A stretch of DNA of 64,000 bases from Symbiodinium natans (Eukaryota; Sar; Dinophyceae; Suessiales; Symbiodiniaceae), in contig CAJNDS010001657.1 of NCBI GenBank assembly GCA_905221605.1, positions 453,144-517,143 of the forward strand, read 5' to 3'. The notes under the pieces were generated by a model, which was not told the origin of the DNA, ran no database searches, and saw nothing but the letters and a program-made list of their open reading frames with translations. This document shows, piece by piece, positions 10,611-22,130 of this stretch. Every line of letters begins with the position of its first letter. Position 1 is the stretch's first letter. Both the position numbers and the translations under genes were made by a program.

Positions 10611-13180
10611 CATTTGTGTATATACACATATGTTGTGAACTCTCCATCTGTATGTGATTGCATGAATGTGTGTGTGTGCGCGTGTGCGCATGGCGTATGC
10701 CGTGGTGTAGACGACTTTGCTCAAGACGTTGCTGCAGAGAAATAAACGATGGATGAGTGACGGCGCATCGGCGAGGCCCTGCGTCCTGGCCCTGACCATG
10801 TGCCGCCGGCGCTGGAGACTGAGGGGGAATTGTCTAATCAGCTTTAGTACTAGTACTGACAACGAGTATCCGAATCCCGGCGCTTGGTGCTGATTGGGGG
10901 GGAGGGATATAAAGCTGGGGGGGAAGGCTACAGTGCTACGGGGTCCAAATTTAGTAATCGAGATCCTGTGTATCACACGGGGCTGATTGTAACTCTGAAA
11001 ACCGCTTTTGTTCGGCCTTCGATGCCCATGTCCCGGTCTACTGCTGGTGAGTAGGGCGAGTGAAGCTCGCATCATGTTTGGAGCTCCGAGTGGAAGACGT
11101 GGAGGGTGTCGCAAGTGGACTCGGAAGTGGCTCCTGGGCTCTGGGCTCTGGGCTCTGAGAAAAGGCCTTCTTTAAAGCATCCTTAGCTCATCCCATCCTA
11201 CCCGATCTCCTGCTTGGAAGATCATTTTGGCACCCCTTCTTAAGCTTGTCTTAGGAGTCTATTGAAAATACCAGCCCGAAAAGAATTCAGCAAAGGTTTT
11301 ATGGACGGCATCTAACATGTACATACAGAAAGCTGCAAGGCTGAAATGTGCTCAAATGCAGAGTGCATCATCCAGTGGCAGTCACACAGGGCTGCCATGT
11401 TGAATTCGACATCACGCACGCAGCTTATTTAACCCCAGAAAACTAGTCAACATGGCCACAAACAAACATGGATCGACCACCTGTTCCAGTACTTCCAAGC
11501 AGTCGTCTCATCAGATGCGAGAACAAATGCACGCTTCTAGTTCTTTTCGGGGCGACGCGCCTCCTCACATTATGAACCTTATCACCTCATCGTACAACTG
11601 GATCCATAGGCTGCGCGATAAGGCTCGCAACAGCACCAAATCAACTACATGATAAAGGCCTTCGAGGGCCTGTAGGACCTGGGTGTGGAGGGTTTGGGGG
11701 GCAAGGGGGGGAATTTAGGCTACGCCACTCCTCTGAAGGAAAGCTGAGCAAAACCCAAAAAAATGCACACCGCAGCCGCGGATTACGAAAACAACTCTTG
11801 CTATTGTGCCCTATAGCACAGCTATGGCAGGTTGTTCTGCTACACTTTTTTTACGACAAGATATGTATAGATTTCAACTGGTTTTGTATGTCCAGGCTGG
11901 GACGCCGAGGAGCGTAGGCGAAGGTGCCAGGGGAGAAGGCCATGGCGCCGAGCAATGGCACCCAGCCGAAGTCGAGCCTCCGAGCGAAGTCTTTGGGTTC
12001 TCTGCGGTGCCCCGATTCTTGTGTTTCCCGTTTCTTTTTTGTGTTGAGAGGGGGGGCGCCTAGGCCCCCTGATTCCCGGCGATTCTTTTGGAGCATCCAA
12101 AAGTGGACCATCATGCGCTTTGCCCTCCTGCGGGTCTGAGCTCCGCAGTGGATTATAAGATATTCGAGCCCTGGAGGCCCTTTTTTGAAGATTGGTGGTT
12201 TGGGATGTTTGGGAGAAAAGGTGCTTTTGCCAAGGCTTTAGCTCAAAGGCCATTTGAGATGGTCTTTAGCTTATCATGCTTGTTGACTCATCTTGACTCT
12301 CATCTTCATCTTGACTGATTCAATCTTGAGATCCCCCGTGAGTGCAGTGGGTGCAGTCAGTGCAGCGTTGTGACAAAAATCGGGGGTTGTGCAGGTTGCC
12401 ACTGGGCCTCGCACCAATGCCTTCTGGCCAAAGTTAACTGTCACACACAACCCTCATTTTTATGTAGAAGCTTCTTTGAGGGTGGCTTAGATACTTCAAT
12501 ATCTCTAACACAACGAACTTTCGGAGACTCGAAAAAATGTGGAATCTTTGTTCATTCATCCCAGGAGCAGATCCATGACGAAGCCAGTCGCGTTGTCAAC
12601 GAACATGCCTCGATACACAAACTCTCTCTTTGGATCTCTCTGTCGATCTCCGGGATCTGCTTAAAAGACACTTCTCGGAAGGAGAAGGTATGTGTTTGGA
12701 AAAGAAAGAAGATATGTTTCTCTGTCAATACGTGTGTGCTATAATAAGCGACTCTGTGAGCCATTTGTTGTTCGACTTTATTGTACGAGAATGTACACAT
12801 ATTTCAATCCAATATTACTGCCAAAGTCCAAGAAAATGCATCGACGAATCCCTTGCTCCGTCCGGGCCCCGCAAAAAGGGGACAAGTTACAGATGTTTCA
12901 GCCCCCCTGTCCTTCCACCGGGTTTGTGGTAGGGCTTGGATTGTATAAGGGTTGCCATGGATTTCTGCGTTGAGTGGTGTTCTGTTCAGGGCTCTAGGGT
13001 TGAGGGACGAAGGAGAAGCCTGAACTCTTAAACTTGACAGGGCATGGGGATGAGGTTGAAACTTGGTTCTACGCGTTGCTTTTCGTATCTAGACACGAGC
13101 GCGTAGATCTCACCAGATTTTGTCCATCGTTCCTTTTGTTTTCGAAAAAACGATGGAGGTGGCAATAAGTTGAAAATGCC
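10607..13180. other. Non-coding stretch, no gene recognised
   Basis: Open frames of 80-240 codons exist at 10.4-11.1 and 11.8-12.3 kb, but they run into microsatellite sequence or overlap on opposite strands. No domain seen. GGGCTCT is tandemly repeated at 11,134-11,155. Confidence 0.4.
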
Positions 13181-13189
13181 GAGGTTAAC

Positions 13190-13420
13190 ATCATGCAGGC
13201 TCTCGATGGACGCAGAATGCCCGTAACAAAATGGCGCTTTTCTTCTTGACGTAGGCTCTCGATGGACACAGAAATGCCCGTAACAAAATGGCGCTTTTTC
13301 TTATTGACGTAGGCTCTCGATGGACACAGAAATGCCCGTAACAAATGGTGTTTCTTCTTGAGGTAGGCTCTCGATGGACACCGAGATGCCCGGCACAAAA
13401 CGGGGCCTTTGCGAAACATG
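13190..13420 (-). repeat. 58-bp tandem repeat, four copies
   Basis: The unit contains AGGCTCTCGATGGACACAGA, AATGCCCGTAACAAAATGGC and GCTTTTTCTTATTGACGT, and recurs at about 13,197, 13,252, 13,311 and 13,364. Units differ by a few substitutions and by the length of the T run. Confidence 0.9.
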
Positions 13421-13554
13421 CACAGGCTTAGGCTTTGGGGATTAGGGTCTACTGTGGGCCGAGGGTTTTAGGGTTTGGGTGTTTCTTGGGGTTAGTTAGA
13501 GTGAATTTTACATTGTCTGAATGTTATGGGATTCTCTGATTGGGTGAATTCTGT

Positions 13555-13660
13555 TACGGCATTTCTGTGTCCATCGAGAGCCTACGTCAATAAGAAAAAG
13601 CGCCATTTTGTTACGGGCATTTCTGTGTCCATCCAGAGGCTATGTCAAGAACGAAAAAGA
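13555..13660 (+). repeat. Inverted partner of the 58-bp repeat
   Basis: One full and one partial unit of the 13.19-13.42 kb repeat appear here in the opposite orientation (GGCATTTCTGTGTCCATCGA, then GCCTACGTCAATAAGAAAAA). The pair of arrays could fold into a long hairpin with a ~140-nt loop. Confidence 0.85.
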
Positions 13661-14239
13661 CAACAGCTTGCTTGCCGAAAAACCCTCCACTGTTGAAGGC
13701 CCTCAACTCTTCGCCTTGCCGCTGAGTGCGGGTCTACCAGGTCAATCTGGCCGGCTCAACTTTGCGGCGTACCGCACAAAAAGACTACAATACTACAGCC
13801 GTAGCCAATTGTAAATAGTTACGCCACTTAAAACGCCTGACATTGTCTAACCCTGCACTGCCGAGTCGGGTGTCACACTGTAGTAGGGTTCTTGCCGCAA
13901 CTCGACAACGACGAGATATGACAACTAGTGCAAGATTCTGGTTCAACGGTGGGTCCATGTGAGTCCATGGACATCTTCGGTTGCTTTTCTCACCGGCATC
14001 CGGCAGTCGCGAGCCACAAACTATACAAGCACTACTAGGGTCACTACAGTCGATATGGATTGCTTGCGGCCGGGGGCCTTCACTTCCAGGTGTCTATAGG
14101 CACAGGGACTGCAGGAACAGCTACAAGCAGGTGCGCTCTTGTGCTTTTGAGCTTGTATATATCAACTCCCACGGCCATATTCAAAAGCCCTGCGCCTCAG
14201 CGGCATATAGAACTATACATCCCGGCCCCGGGCCAGCAA
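13661..14239. other. Non-coding, nothing recognised
   Basis: No convincing coding or repeat structure; it separates the repeat cluster from the minus-strand coiled-coil gene. Confidence 0.4.
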
Positions 14240-15060
14240 ATGCATCGCGCGACTGCGCGGCACATTGCCGCTGGCCGCGGGCACCCAAAACAGGCCTTCA
14301 ACGGGCTTCTCCATGTCCTTCAAATCTGGATCTGCCTTCATGTATTTAATGGTGTCGCCGAATTCGTTTCGCAACTTCCCCTTGAAACCTCAAGGTCGCC
14401 TTGCAGCTGAGCGTAGTCCTTCTTCTCTTCTTCGCTCAGGGGAGTCTTCTTCTTGGAATCTTTCTTGCCGGCCTTCACCTTCTTGGAGCTGCCGGGGTGC
14501 TGCTTCTCTTTGAGCTCGTTTAATCTGGTGACCAACGCCACGATCTTCTCGTTCTTGTTGATCTGTCCTCCGCCCAGGCTTTCTTCCTTGAGGATGGCCT
14601 TCTCCTCGATGATCTTCTGCTTCAGATCCTCTTGTTCCCCCATTACCCTAACAAACCATGTCATAAACGCTGAGAAAATCACAGACAAAACCCCTTTTGA
14701 CTTTTCACTCCTACCAACTCATATTTTCTCAAGGCATAAAGAGGAACATTTCCCGATTTCAAAGTCCTCTAGTTCCTTCAGCTCATCGTGGCTGAGGCCA
14801 GGCCACAGGGGGAGTTTATTGACGAAGTATCCAAAACTCGGCTCAAGGCCTTCTGCAATCCTGCAGGCATCGATGTACTTGCGCTCGTTCTGCAGGGCAG
14901 CCACCTCTTCGTCCTTGGTGGAGCGCTCCTGCTTGTCCAACTGCAGCGCCTCCATCTCCAGTACCGCGATGCTGGCCTCGATCTCTGTTTTGTAGGCCTC
15001 CGCAGAGGCCAAGTCGTACTCCCCAACAGCCTTTCGTTCGTTACAGCTGCTACGCCGCTT
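14240..15060 (-). CDS. Hypothetical charged coiled-coil protein, at least three exons or segments
   Basis: Segment 1 (about 15,045-14,755) reads VGEYDLASAEAYKTEIEASI then a Glu/Lys/Leu-rich helix (ALQLDKQERSTKDEEVAALQ) and PLWPGLSHDELKELEDFEIG. About 100 bp of T-rich non-coding sequence follows. Segment 2 (about 14,650-14,390) reads EQEDLKQKIIEEKAILKEES, then a Lys-rich linker (SSKKVKAGKKDSKKK) and LSEEEKKDYAQLQGDL. A frame change leads to segment 3 (about 14,372-14,275), KLRNEFGDTIKYMKADPDLK. Heptad-like spacing of Leu with dense E/K supports coiled coil. The family is not recognised. Codon use is G/C-biased at third positions, unlike the surrounding sequence, which supports real coding. The true start is not determined. 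Confidence 0.6.
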
Positions 15061-16375
15061 GCTTGCTTGAAGTAGCTCATTCCCCAAATTCCATGCTAAG
15101 AACTACGAAGCTTACGCATCATGAGATTCTTCAGCTTCAGTACGATACTTATGTAGGTATGTAGCACGGCATAGTATAGGAATACCAAACCCTGAGCCAA
15201 TGAAAGCACCAAGCCCAAGTCGCCCAAGTTGCAAAAGAAACCCAACAACATGTCGACGCATTCCATCTTAATCCTAAGCCCTAAACGCTAGGCTAGACTC
15301 CAGTTCAGTTCTGTAAAAGTGGGCTGTTCGCTTGATGGTTTGTTTGGCGGTTTTTGCTTCTGCGAAGACCAGGACTTGCTGCAACCCAGGCTCCATACGT
15401 TCTTCAAATTGAAGGGTGGCCTGGCCGATGTACCACATCACGCTCTCCCCTCAATACTTTTGTTTCCGGGAGGCAGTTCCTGACACATACCTACTTGCAT
15501 GCTGCGAACACAGTCGCGCCAGAAGACTTTCTGGTTTTTGGCTTCCAGACACAAATAATGAAAGGGTCAAGAACATGCGAACGTTCCGGAGGGTGTAAAT
15601 ACTGTGTAGGCGCGGAAAAAGTATGACGCCTCGGCACTTACACTCTGCAGCTCTTGAAGTCAGCAGGCTTTGATGTGATCAAACATGCGGTGTCTAGATC
15701 AATGTTCCTGCAGATGGCGAGGCTCAAAGACAAACTGCGCCGCACTCCATACAGTCGCGCGGCTCTTCAAATTTCCAAAAACTTCCGACCGCGACCAACA
15801 GCATGAGGTCGACTTTTCGACCCACTGGAGTTCCAGACATCCTCTGCGTACTACGTTTGTACAAGAGAACCCGACTTTCGAGCCACTGGTGCTCCGGACG
15901 TCCTCAGCGCATTACGGTTTGCACTACAAAAGTCGATGTTCGAGCCGCGCCTCGCATTTCGCGCACCCAGAAACCCAAAACAGTCGACTGTTTCGCACTT
16001 CGAGAGCCGACAAGTCCAAAAGCGATGACAATTTCACATTTCGCGAACCGAGACGTCCAAAAGCGGCGACAGTTTACTGCATTTCAAAAACCCAGACGAG
16101 CGCACCGTGTGGCAGCGCTGACCTAAACCTTCTTACCCTGGACGTCGGAACCCTCAGTGTTGACACACTGTTTGGCGAAAAGTGGAGGAGGGGTTGAGGG
16201 GCCACTCCATTTGCAAACACATTTCTCGTATGACAGGGTTGGCACAGCTTTATAGAAAAATCGGGGGTGGGAGGCGTGGGGGCGCGAAGCCCCCACTTTT
16301 GTCGCTTGCAAGAACACTGCGTGAATGACAAGGTTGAAAGGCCTCATCTTATCTCACTCTTCGTCTCCACTGCTT
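15061..16375. other. Non-coding, nothing firmly recognised
   Basis: A stretch at 15,820-16,110 contains loosely similar pieces (CGAGCCACTGG, TTTCGCGCACC, TTTCGAGAGCC) that may be a very degenerate repeat. No domain found. Confidence 0.35.
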
Positions 16376-16535
16376 GAGCTCCTCCTCCTGCTATCTTTCT
16401 ATCTTTCAATCTTTCAATCTTTCTATCTTTCTGTCTTTCTGTCGTTCTGTCTTTCTTTCTGTCTATCTTTCTTTCTATATTTCTCACTTTCTATCTTTCT
16501 ATCTCCCTCTCCCCCTCTCTCTCTTTCTTTCTTTG
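16376..16535 (+). repeat. Long polypyrimidine (CTTT/CTAT)n tract
   Basis: Almost uninterrupted C/T on the plus strand, mainly TTTCTATC, TTTCTGTC and CTCTCTC units. Mirror-like pyrimidine tracts of this length can form triplex (H-) DNA. Confidence 0.9.
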
Positions 16536-16904
16536 TAGGGCAACAGGAAGGGGTCTCCCCCCCCTCCGGCACAGTGCACCCCCGATTGTTGCTGATGCCG
16601 GGGCAAACTTAGCGGCCACACGAAAAGATTTCTACAGGGCTATATGAGGATCTCTCTTTCATATATCTCTCACCGGCAGTCTAAAGGTCCCAACCGCCCC
16701 AGCCGTCCTGCTTCGACAGGGCGGCGGCCTGTTGGTGGAGGTAGTACCTCAGGATGAGGGGTTTGGAAGGGTTTGGGATTCGGGATTCAGGGTGTGAAGG
16801 GCTTTGGAGTTGAGCCCAAAGTTGGGGTTTTGGGGGCACTCGGGGCTGGCTTGCTGGCGAAGCGTCTCATACACTTGGGCACTCAAAGTGCTGACGTGGC
16901 TCTT

Positions 16905-17108
16905 CTCGGTTGGCGCGTGCGCCTGCGCACAAGGCGCGTGTGCATGTGTGCGTGCACCTCTGCGTGCACGTGCGCGTGCACGTGTATGCGTGCGCGCGTA
17001 CTTGCGCGAGTGCGCGAGTGTGCTCGCACGCGCGTGTGCGTGTGTGCGCGTACACATGGGCGTAGGCGTGGGCGCGGGCGTGCGTGTGTGGGCGTGTGTG
17101 TGCACACC
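16905..17108 (+). repeat. Alternating purine-pyrimidine (GTGCGC)n block 1
   Basis: About 200 bp of mixed GTGCGT, GTGCGC, GTGTGC units. Both strands are open in several frames (Cys-Val-Arg or Thr-His-Ala polymers), which is an effect of repeat composition. Confidence 0.9.
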
Positions 17109-17167
17109 TGTTCACGCAGGTTTCTTTTTAAGAAATCAAAAGCAGGGGGGCACGGCCCTCGCTCACA

Positions 17168-17345
17168 GACCATGTCCAACAAAGCTAAACGAGTGAGGGG
17201 GAAGTCCATAGGGATGCCTATGGATGTACCTGCAAAGAGTGCACCTGGGTGTTTGAAAACACAGCTGGTGACTCCAGTCCGGAGCTCAGAGTGATTCTTT
17301 TCACTTTCTTTTCGCAATTGACACTTTCAGGGGTCAGCAAGTGTG
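17168..17345 (+). repeat. Direct repeat, copy 1, beside GT/GC block 1
   Basis: Starts GACCATGTCCAACAAAGCTA and ends CAGGGGTCAGCAAGTGTGT. It matches 17,894-18,072 at about 80-85% with small indels. Confidence 0.85.
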
Positions 17346-17893
17346 TTCCCGAATGGCATTCTGTCAAAGGGCCAGGCGTAGACGCTTGATACGACTGCGA
17401 TCCAAACTTGACTCTCTCAACTTACTTGATTCCCACATTGACCAGCCTATGCAAGTTTAGAACCTGATTCGACCAAACTCTCACAACTTGGTTTTTAAAA
17501 CTTGATTCGTACAACCTGATTGCGTTGCCATTGGCAGCATTACCCAAAGAGAAGTGCTCATGGGCCACTGGCAGGTTGAAGCTTCTCGGTTTTGGGCTTG
17601 GCAAGTCCCTGGGCACCGTCGTGTGCAGCTGGGTTTGCTTCTTCAGGGCCGTGCGCAGGGGGCTGCGGCTTTGACAGAACATTTTACGGGGCAGTCTTCA
17701 GGGGGCTGCGGCTTTGATCTGCGAACCCTGACCTGCGAACTTGTAGCATCACCGTGGCCTGCAAACCAGCTTTTCGGGCTCACAGAGCAAGTGAAAATTC
17801 GCAGCCTCTTCTGGCACTCGCTGATGCTTCCCTTGATGATTGGGGCAGTATTGGGGCAAAAGATGGCCCAGCAATCCAATTGCACGAGAACTT
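17346..17893. other. Spacer between the two direct repeats
   Basis: No gene recognised. It contains an internal short repeat, GGGGGCTGCGGCTTTGA, at about 17,656 and 17,702. Confidence 0.5.
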
Positions 17894-18072
17894 GACCATG
17901 TCCAACGAAGATAAAGAAGCTAAGTGAGTGAGGGGGAAGTCCATAGGGACGCCTACGGATGTACCTGCAAGGAGCGCACCTGAATTTTTGAATTCACAGC
18001 TGGTGACTCAAATCCGGAGCTGAGAGTGATTCTTTTCGCAATTAACCCTCTCGGGGGGTCAGCAAGTGTGTG
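17894..18072 (+). repeat. Direct repeat, copy 2, abutting GT/GC block 2
   Basis: Second copy of the 17,168-17,345 unit, ending GGGGGGTCAGCAAGTGTGTG and running straight into the GT/GC block. Both repeat copies are therefore associated with Z-DNA-prone sequence. Confidence 0.85.
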
Positions 18073-18612
18073 TGCGTGTGCACTCGCGGGTCTGTGCGTG
18101 TGCGCGTGCGCACGTGCGCGCGCGTGTGCAAGCGCATGTGTGCGCGCGTGCGCATGTGCGCGTACGTGCGCATGTGTGCGCGTGTGCACATGTGCGCGCG
18201 TGTGCGCGCTTGTGCGCGCGCGCATGCGTGCGTGCGCGCCTGCGTGTGCGCAGGCGTCTGCGGGCGTCTGCAGGCGTCTGCGGGCGTCTGCAGGCGTTTG
18301 CGGGCGTCTGCGGGTGTCTGCGGGCGTTTGCGGGCGTCTGCGGGCGTCTGCGGGCGTGCTTGCGTGCGGGCATGCTTGCGTGCGGGCATGCTTGCGTGCG
18401 GGCACGCTTGCGTGGGTGTGTGCGCGTGCGCGCGTGCGAGCGAGCGCGCGTGCGTGCATCCGCGGGCGTGCGCGTGCGCGCGTGCGCGCGCGCGCGTGCG
18501 CGCAGTGCGTGCGTGGGCGTGCGTGCGTGCGTGGGCGTGCGTGCGTGCGTGCGTGCGTGGGCGTGCGTGCGTGTGTGCGTGGGTGTGTGCGTGGGTGTGT
18601 GCGTGTGTGTGA
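18060..18612 (+). repeat. Alternating purine-pyrimidine (GTGCGC/GTCTGCGG)n block 2
   Basis: About 550 bp. The outer parts are GTGCGC/GTGCGT. The centre (about 18,248-18,356) is an 11-12 bp repeat GCGTCTGCGGG/GCGTCTGCAGG, followed by a 16-bp unit GTGCGGGCATGCTTGC (18,365-18,415). Open frames on both strands are composition artefacts. Confidence 0.95.
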
Positions 18613-18947
18613 AGCACCCAAGGTCTACCGTGGATCTTCGCCCCCGCATCATTATTCACCTTCTTTGGCTTTGTCTTGCTGGGTGCCATGGCCAAGCACA
18701 CGCAGATATTGACTAATCAGCACAGCACGACAAGAAAGCTCTGGAGCCAAACCGCATCAACCGCGACAGCCGGAAATCAGCATTTGAATTGGAGCTTGCT
18801 GCCGTCAAGATCAAGCTTGTTGAAGGGACTCGTGTATTCTGGTTTTGAGGTGATTAAGATCCATTCGTAGGTCCTTGTTGAGTCCTTATAGGGATCTCAG
18901 TTCGGATGTGCCATGGTGATCACTGAGCGCCAAAGCGCCACATGCAA
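18613..18947. other. Non-coding spacer
   Basis: No gene or repeat recognised between the GT/GC block and the A-B repeat family. Confidence 0.4.
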
Positions 18948-21655
18948 ACTGATTCATGACCTAACGTGATACATGGAAACTCACCACTGACGTGAAGAAA
19001 CACGCAAGTCCAATTTGTCACGGAACAAACTAAACAAAGTCACATCTTTTTGCGCGGCTGATTCAGGAGGGTTGACTTGCCTTGCTCTCCTCCTAAAACC
19101 CCGCACTGGAAGGCAGTCCTCTCAAGAGCTCTTGCCCTTGCCCTTACTTCCCTTTTTTTGCCCTTGCCCTGGGCCCAAATCAAGATGATCAAGGGTTGAT
19201 GATTTTCGAGTACTGTATAGAGCCTTGACAAATGCGGATGAGCAGTGAGGCATTAATTTGTAAATATATTATCCATGCTTCTATTCACACTCATGTCTAT
19301 TGGATTTTTCTTCCTATACGTATTTCTAGTACCCGCCAATCAATAAATTCGTGAACTACTCAGAATAATCTCAAAGAATAATGTTACCCCAAGTAGAATA
19401 GCGAGAATACAGAAGGTATTCTAATTAAACCTATCATAACATTCCTTCTTTTCTTGTCCTCATGCTTGTTTGAAATTCTATCGCGTTGGCGACAGGGGAG
19501 GCTGGCCTGGGTCCTACACGTGGTTCCCCAGGCTCAGCCCTCCCTGTCAAGCACTCCAGGAGGGCTCCTCGATGAGGACCGCCTCCGCCGCCTGCTGCGC
19601 AGCGAGCTGCTGCGCAGCCAGCTGCTGTGCAGCCAGCTGCTGTGCAGCCAGCTGCTGTGCAGCCAGCTTGAGTACCATTGCCTTAGGCTCTTCGTCATAG
19701 CCATCATACCTCAGCAGCAAAATCTCAAGCCACAAACAGCCATTTGCATGCTGTCCAAAAAAATGCTGGCAAGTTGCCTGCTCTTGCCTTTGCTCTTGCT
19801 CTTTCCTTTGCCTTTCGACTTGGACGGACAATCGTCATAAACATCGTAGCCCTGCCGGCATGGTCCAGACGCAGAGGAAATTCTCGCTGCACGCTTGGGC
19901 AGATAAGCCCTGGACTTGCCTTTGCCCTGGAATCTGGGTGGCTCTGCCAGCACGTGTAAAGCATTCCGAGGGATCGCGGACTAAGGGAATCTGGGAGATT
20001 TCCCACATTGGGCGGAATTTCAATAGGCCCCCCAAAAAATTAAGGGGAAATCTTCAGTTTCCAATGACATCACGCTTTGGATGGCTTGATCTCGATCACG
20101 GATACGTCGCGGACATCTGCAACCTGTGCAACATAGCTTGGGGGGCTGGGTCTATAGTTGCGTTGTGGACGAATTACCAGGCAAGCCAGCCCTGGGTTTG
20201 AGAGCCAATTTCGCCTTTCCCTCGATTTCAAAAGTTGAAAAAGAGTTCGTGTGCTCCGGATCTTCTGTTGTGAAAATCTACATTGGGCTCATTCAGGGCA
20301 CCTTTAGCTACACAGCGGACTCTAGCGAGCTTTTGCACTGAAAACGGCATTTGCCAGCTCACCCTAGAGGGAAACTGGCTCCACATTCACAAACTGACTC
20401 ATGACCTAACGTGATACATGGAAACTCACCACTGACGTGAAGAAACACGCAAGTCCAATTTGTCACGGAACAAACTAAACAAAGTCACATCTTTTCGCGC
20501 GGAGGGTTGACTTGCCTTGCTCTCCTCCTAAAATCCCGCACTCGAAAGCACTGTCCTCACAAGAGCGCTTGCCCTTGCCCTTGCTTCCCTTCTTGCCCTT
20601 GCCCTGGGCCCAAATCAAGATGATCAAGGGCTGATGATTTTCGAGTGCTGTATAGAGCCTTGACAAATGCGGATGCGCAGTGAGGCATTGAGTACCTTGC
20701 CTTAGGCTCGTCGTCATAGCCATCATACCTCCGCAGCAAAATCTCAAGCCACAAACAGCCATTTGCATGCTGTCCAACGAAATGCTGGCAAGTTGCCTGC
20801 TCTTGCCTTTGCTCTTGCCCTTTCCTTTGCCTTTCGACTTGGACGGACAATCGTCATAAACATCGTAGCCCTGCCGGCATGGTCCAGACGCAGAGGAAAT
20901 TCTCGCTGCACGCTTGGGCAGATAAGCCCTGGACTTGCCTTTGCCCTGGAATCTGGGTGGCTCTGCCAGCACGTGTAAAGCATTCCGAGGGATCGCGGAC
21001 TAAGGGAATCTGGGAGATTTCCCACATTGGGCGGAATTTCAATAGGGCCCCCCAAAAAATTAAGGGGAAATCTTCAGTTTCCAATGACATCACGCTTTGG
21101 ATGGCTTGATCTCGATCACGGATACGTCGCGGACATCTGCAACCTGTGCAACATAGCTTGGGGGGCTGGGTCTATAGTTGCGTTGTGGACGAATTACCAG
21201 GCAAGCCAGCCCTGGGTTTGAGAGCCAATTTCGCCTTTCCCTCGATTTCAAAAGTTGAAAAAGAGTTCGTGTGCTCCGGATCTTCTGTTGTGAAAATCTA
21301 CATTGGGCTCATTCAGGGCACCTTTAGCTACACAGCGGACTCTAGCGAGCTTTTGCACTGAAAACGGCATTTGCCAGCTCACCCTAGAGGGAAACTGGCT
21401 CCACATTCACAAACTGACTCATGACCTAACGTGATACATGGAAACTCACCACTGACGTGAAGAAACACGCCAGTCCAATTTGTCACGGAACAAACTAAAC
21501 AAAGTCACATCTTTTCGTGCGGCTGATTCAGGAGGGTTGACATGCCTTGCTCTCCTCCTAAAATCCCGCACTCGAAAGCACTGTCCTCACAAGAGCGCTT
21601 GCCCTTGCCCTTGCTTCCCTTCTTGCCCTTGCCCTGGGCCCAAATCAAGATGATC
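18948..21655 (-). repeat. A-B-A-B-A long repeat array carrying KGKGK coding
   Basis: Block A (about 305 bp, contains ACTCACCACTGACGTGAAG) occurs at about 18,950-19,255, 20,393-20,690 and 21,413-21,655; the last copy is cut at GATGATCAA. Block B (about 720 bp) occurs at about 19,667-20,392 and 20,691-21,412. The last two A-B periods are 1,019-1,020 bp and nearly identical. The first A and first B are separated by a ~410-bp segment: an AT-rich part, 19,256-19,460, then a CAGCCAGCTGCTG repeat. On the minus strand block B encodes FQGKGKSRAYLPKRAARISS and DCPSKSKGKGKGKSKGKS, the low-complexity Lys-Gly style frequent in dinoflagellate proteins. A second frame reads ANGCLWLEILLRRYDGYDDE. Confidence 0.85.
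19500..20010 (-). CDS. Hypothetical Lys/Gly- and Gln/Ala-rich protein, partial, split frames
   Basis: Minus-strand coding inside the first B block. An upstream segment carries GKGKSRAYLPKR and KSKGKGKSKSKGKS. After a frame change come NGCLWLEILLLRYDGYDEEP and then five LAAQQ pentapeptides (19,590-19,668) from a 15-bp CAGCCAGCTGCTGTG repeat. In the downstream B copy the LAAQQ part is absent because block A joins directly. No function can be given; the frame change may be an intron. Confidence 0.4.
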
Positions 21656-22130
21656 AATTCGTATTCTCGCATATTCGAATAATGATTAACTTTATAGTTG
21701 TTTTTCTGTTTTCTTACAGCATTACATTTCTTTCATCTATTTCTTGGTATTTTACTTCTTTTTCTTATCTTCTTTTCTTGTACTGGTTTCGTTCTTGTTT
21801 CGTTCAATCATTCAGGCGTTTTCGTGCTTCACTTATTCATTACAAAACGCCCTCATTCATTCACTACACCTTTATTCATATTATCCTGGGCGTATATTTC
21901 GTTCACATAATTATAATAAAAGCCCGGGTTACGTTCTCTTCGCTCGGTAAATTCACGCGTTCCTTGTTCACTTCACAGACCAGGATGATAGGGGCTAGAG
22001 ATTGAAGACCGCAGGAAAGGATGAATCTTGTGTCCCGTTCGCAGGCTCACTTCTATCTCTTGGCATTACAGTATTATTACGGGCTTATATTCGTATTCGC
22101 ACGGTAAACGAAGATATGAAGTGCGCAGGG
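21656..22130. other. AT-rich island abutting the truncated A block
   Basis: Composition changes abruptly to T-rich sequence (TTTTCTGTTTTCTTACAGCA, TTCTTTCATCTATTTCTTGG) exactly where block A breaks off. Stretches of about 70-100 codons of hydrophobic residues are open but match nothing I know. Its composition resembles the 19,256-19,460 insertion. Organelle origin is possible but unproven. Confidence 0.4.

Noticed and set aside
10383-11114. 243-codon minus-strand frame
   Set aside because: Includes the (TA)n tract as an Ile-Tyr run; flanks show no coding character.
13190-13420. Regular repeats considered as a CRISPR array
   Set aside because: Units are contiguous with no unique spacers, and the genome is eukaryotic.
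13790-13812. CCGTAGCCAATTG resembling the dinoflagellate spliced-leader sequence
   Set aside because: Only the first ~10 bases of the expected CCGTAGCCATTTTGGCTCAAG match; no full or relic leader is present here, and no coding follows.
18026-18716. Overlapping 180-230 codon frames on both strands
   Set aside because: Translations of the alternating GT/GC repeat (Cys-Val-Arg, Thr-His-Ala polymers); openness is a composition effect.
21656-22130. AT-rich island as an organelle insertion
   Set aside because: No mitochondrial or plastid protein or rRNA segment could be recognised in any frame, unlike the cox1 fragment at 32 kb.
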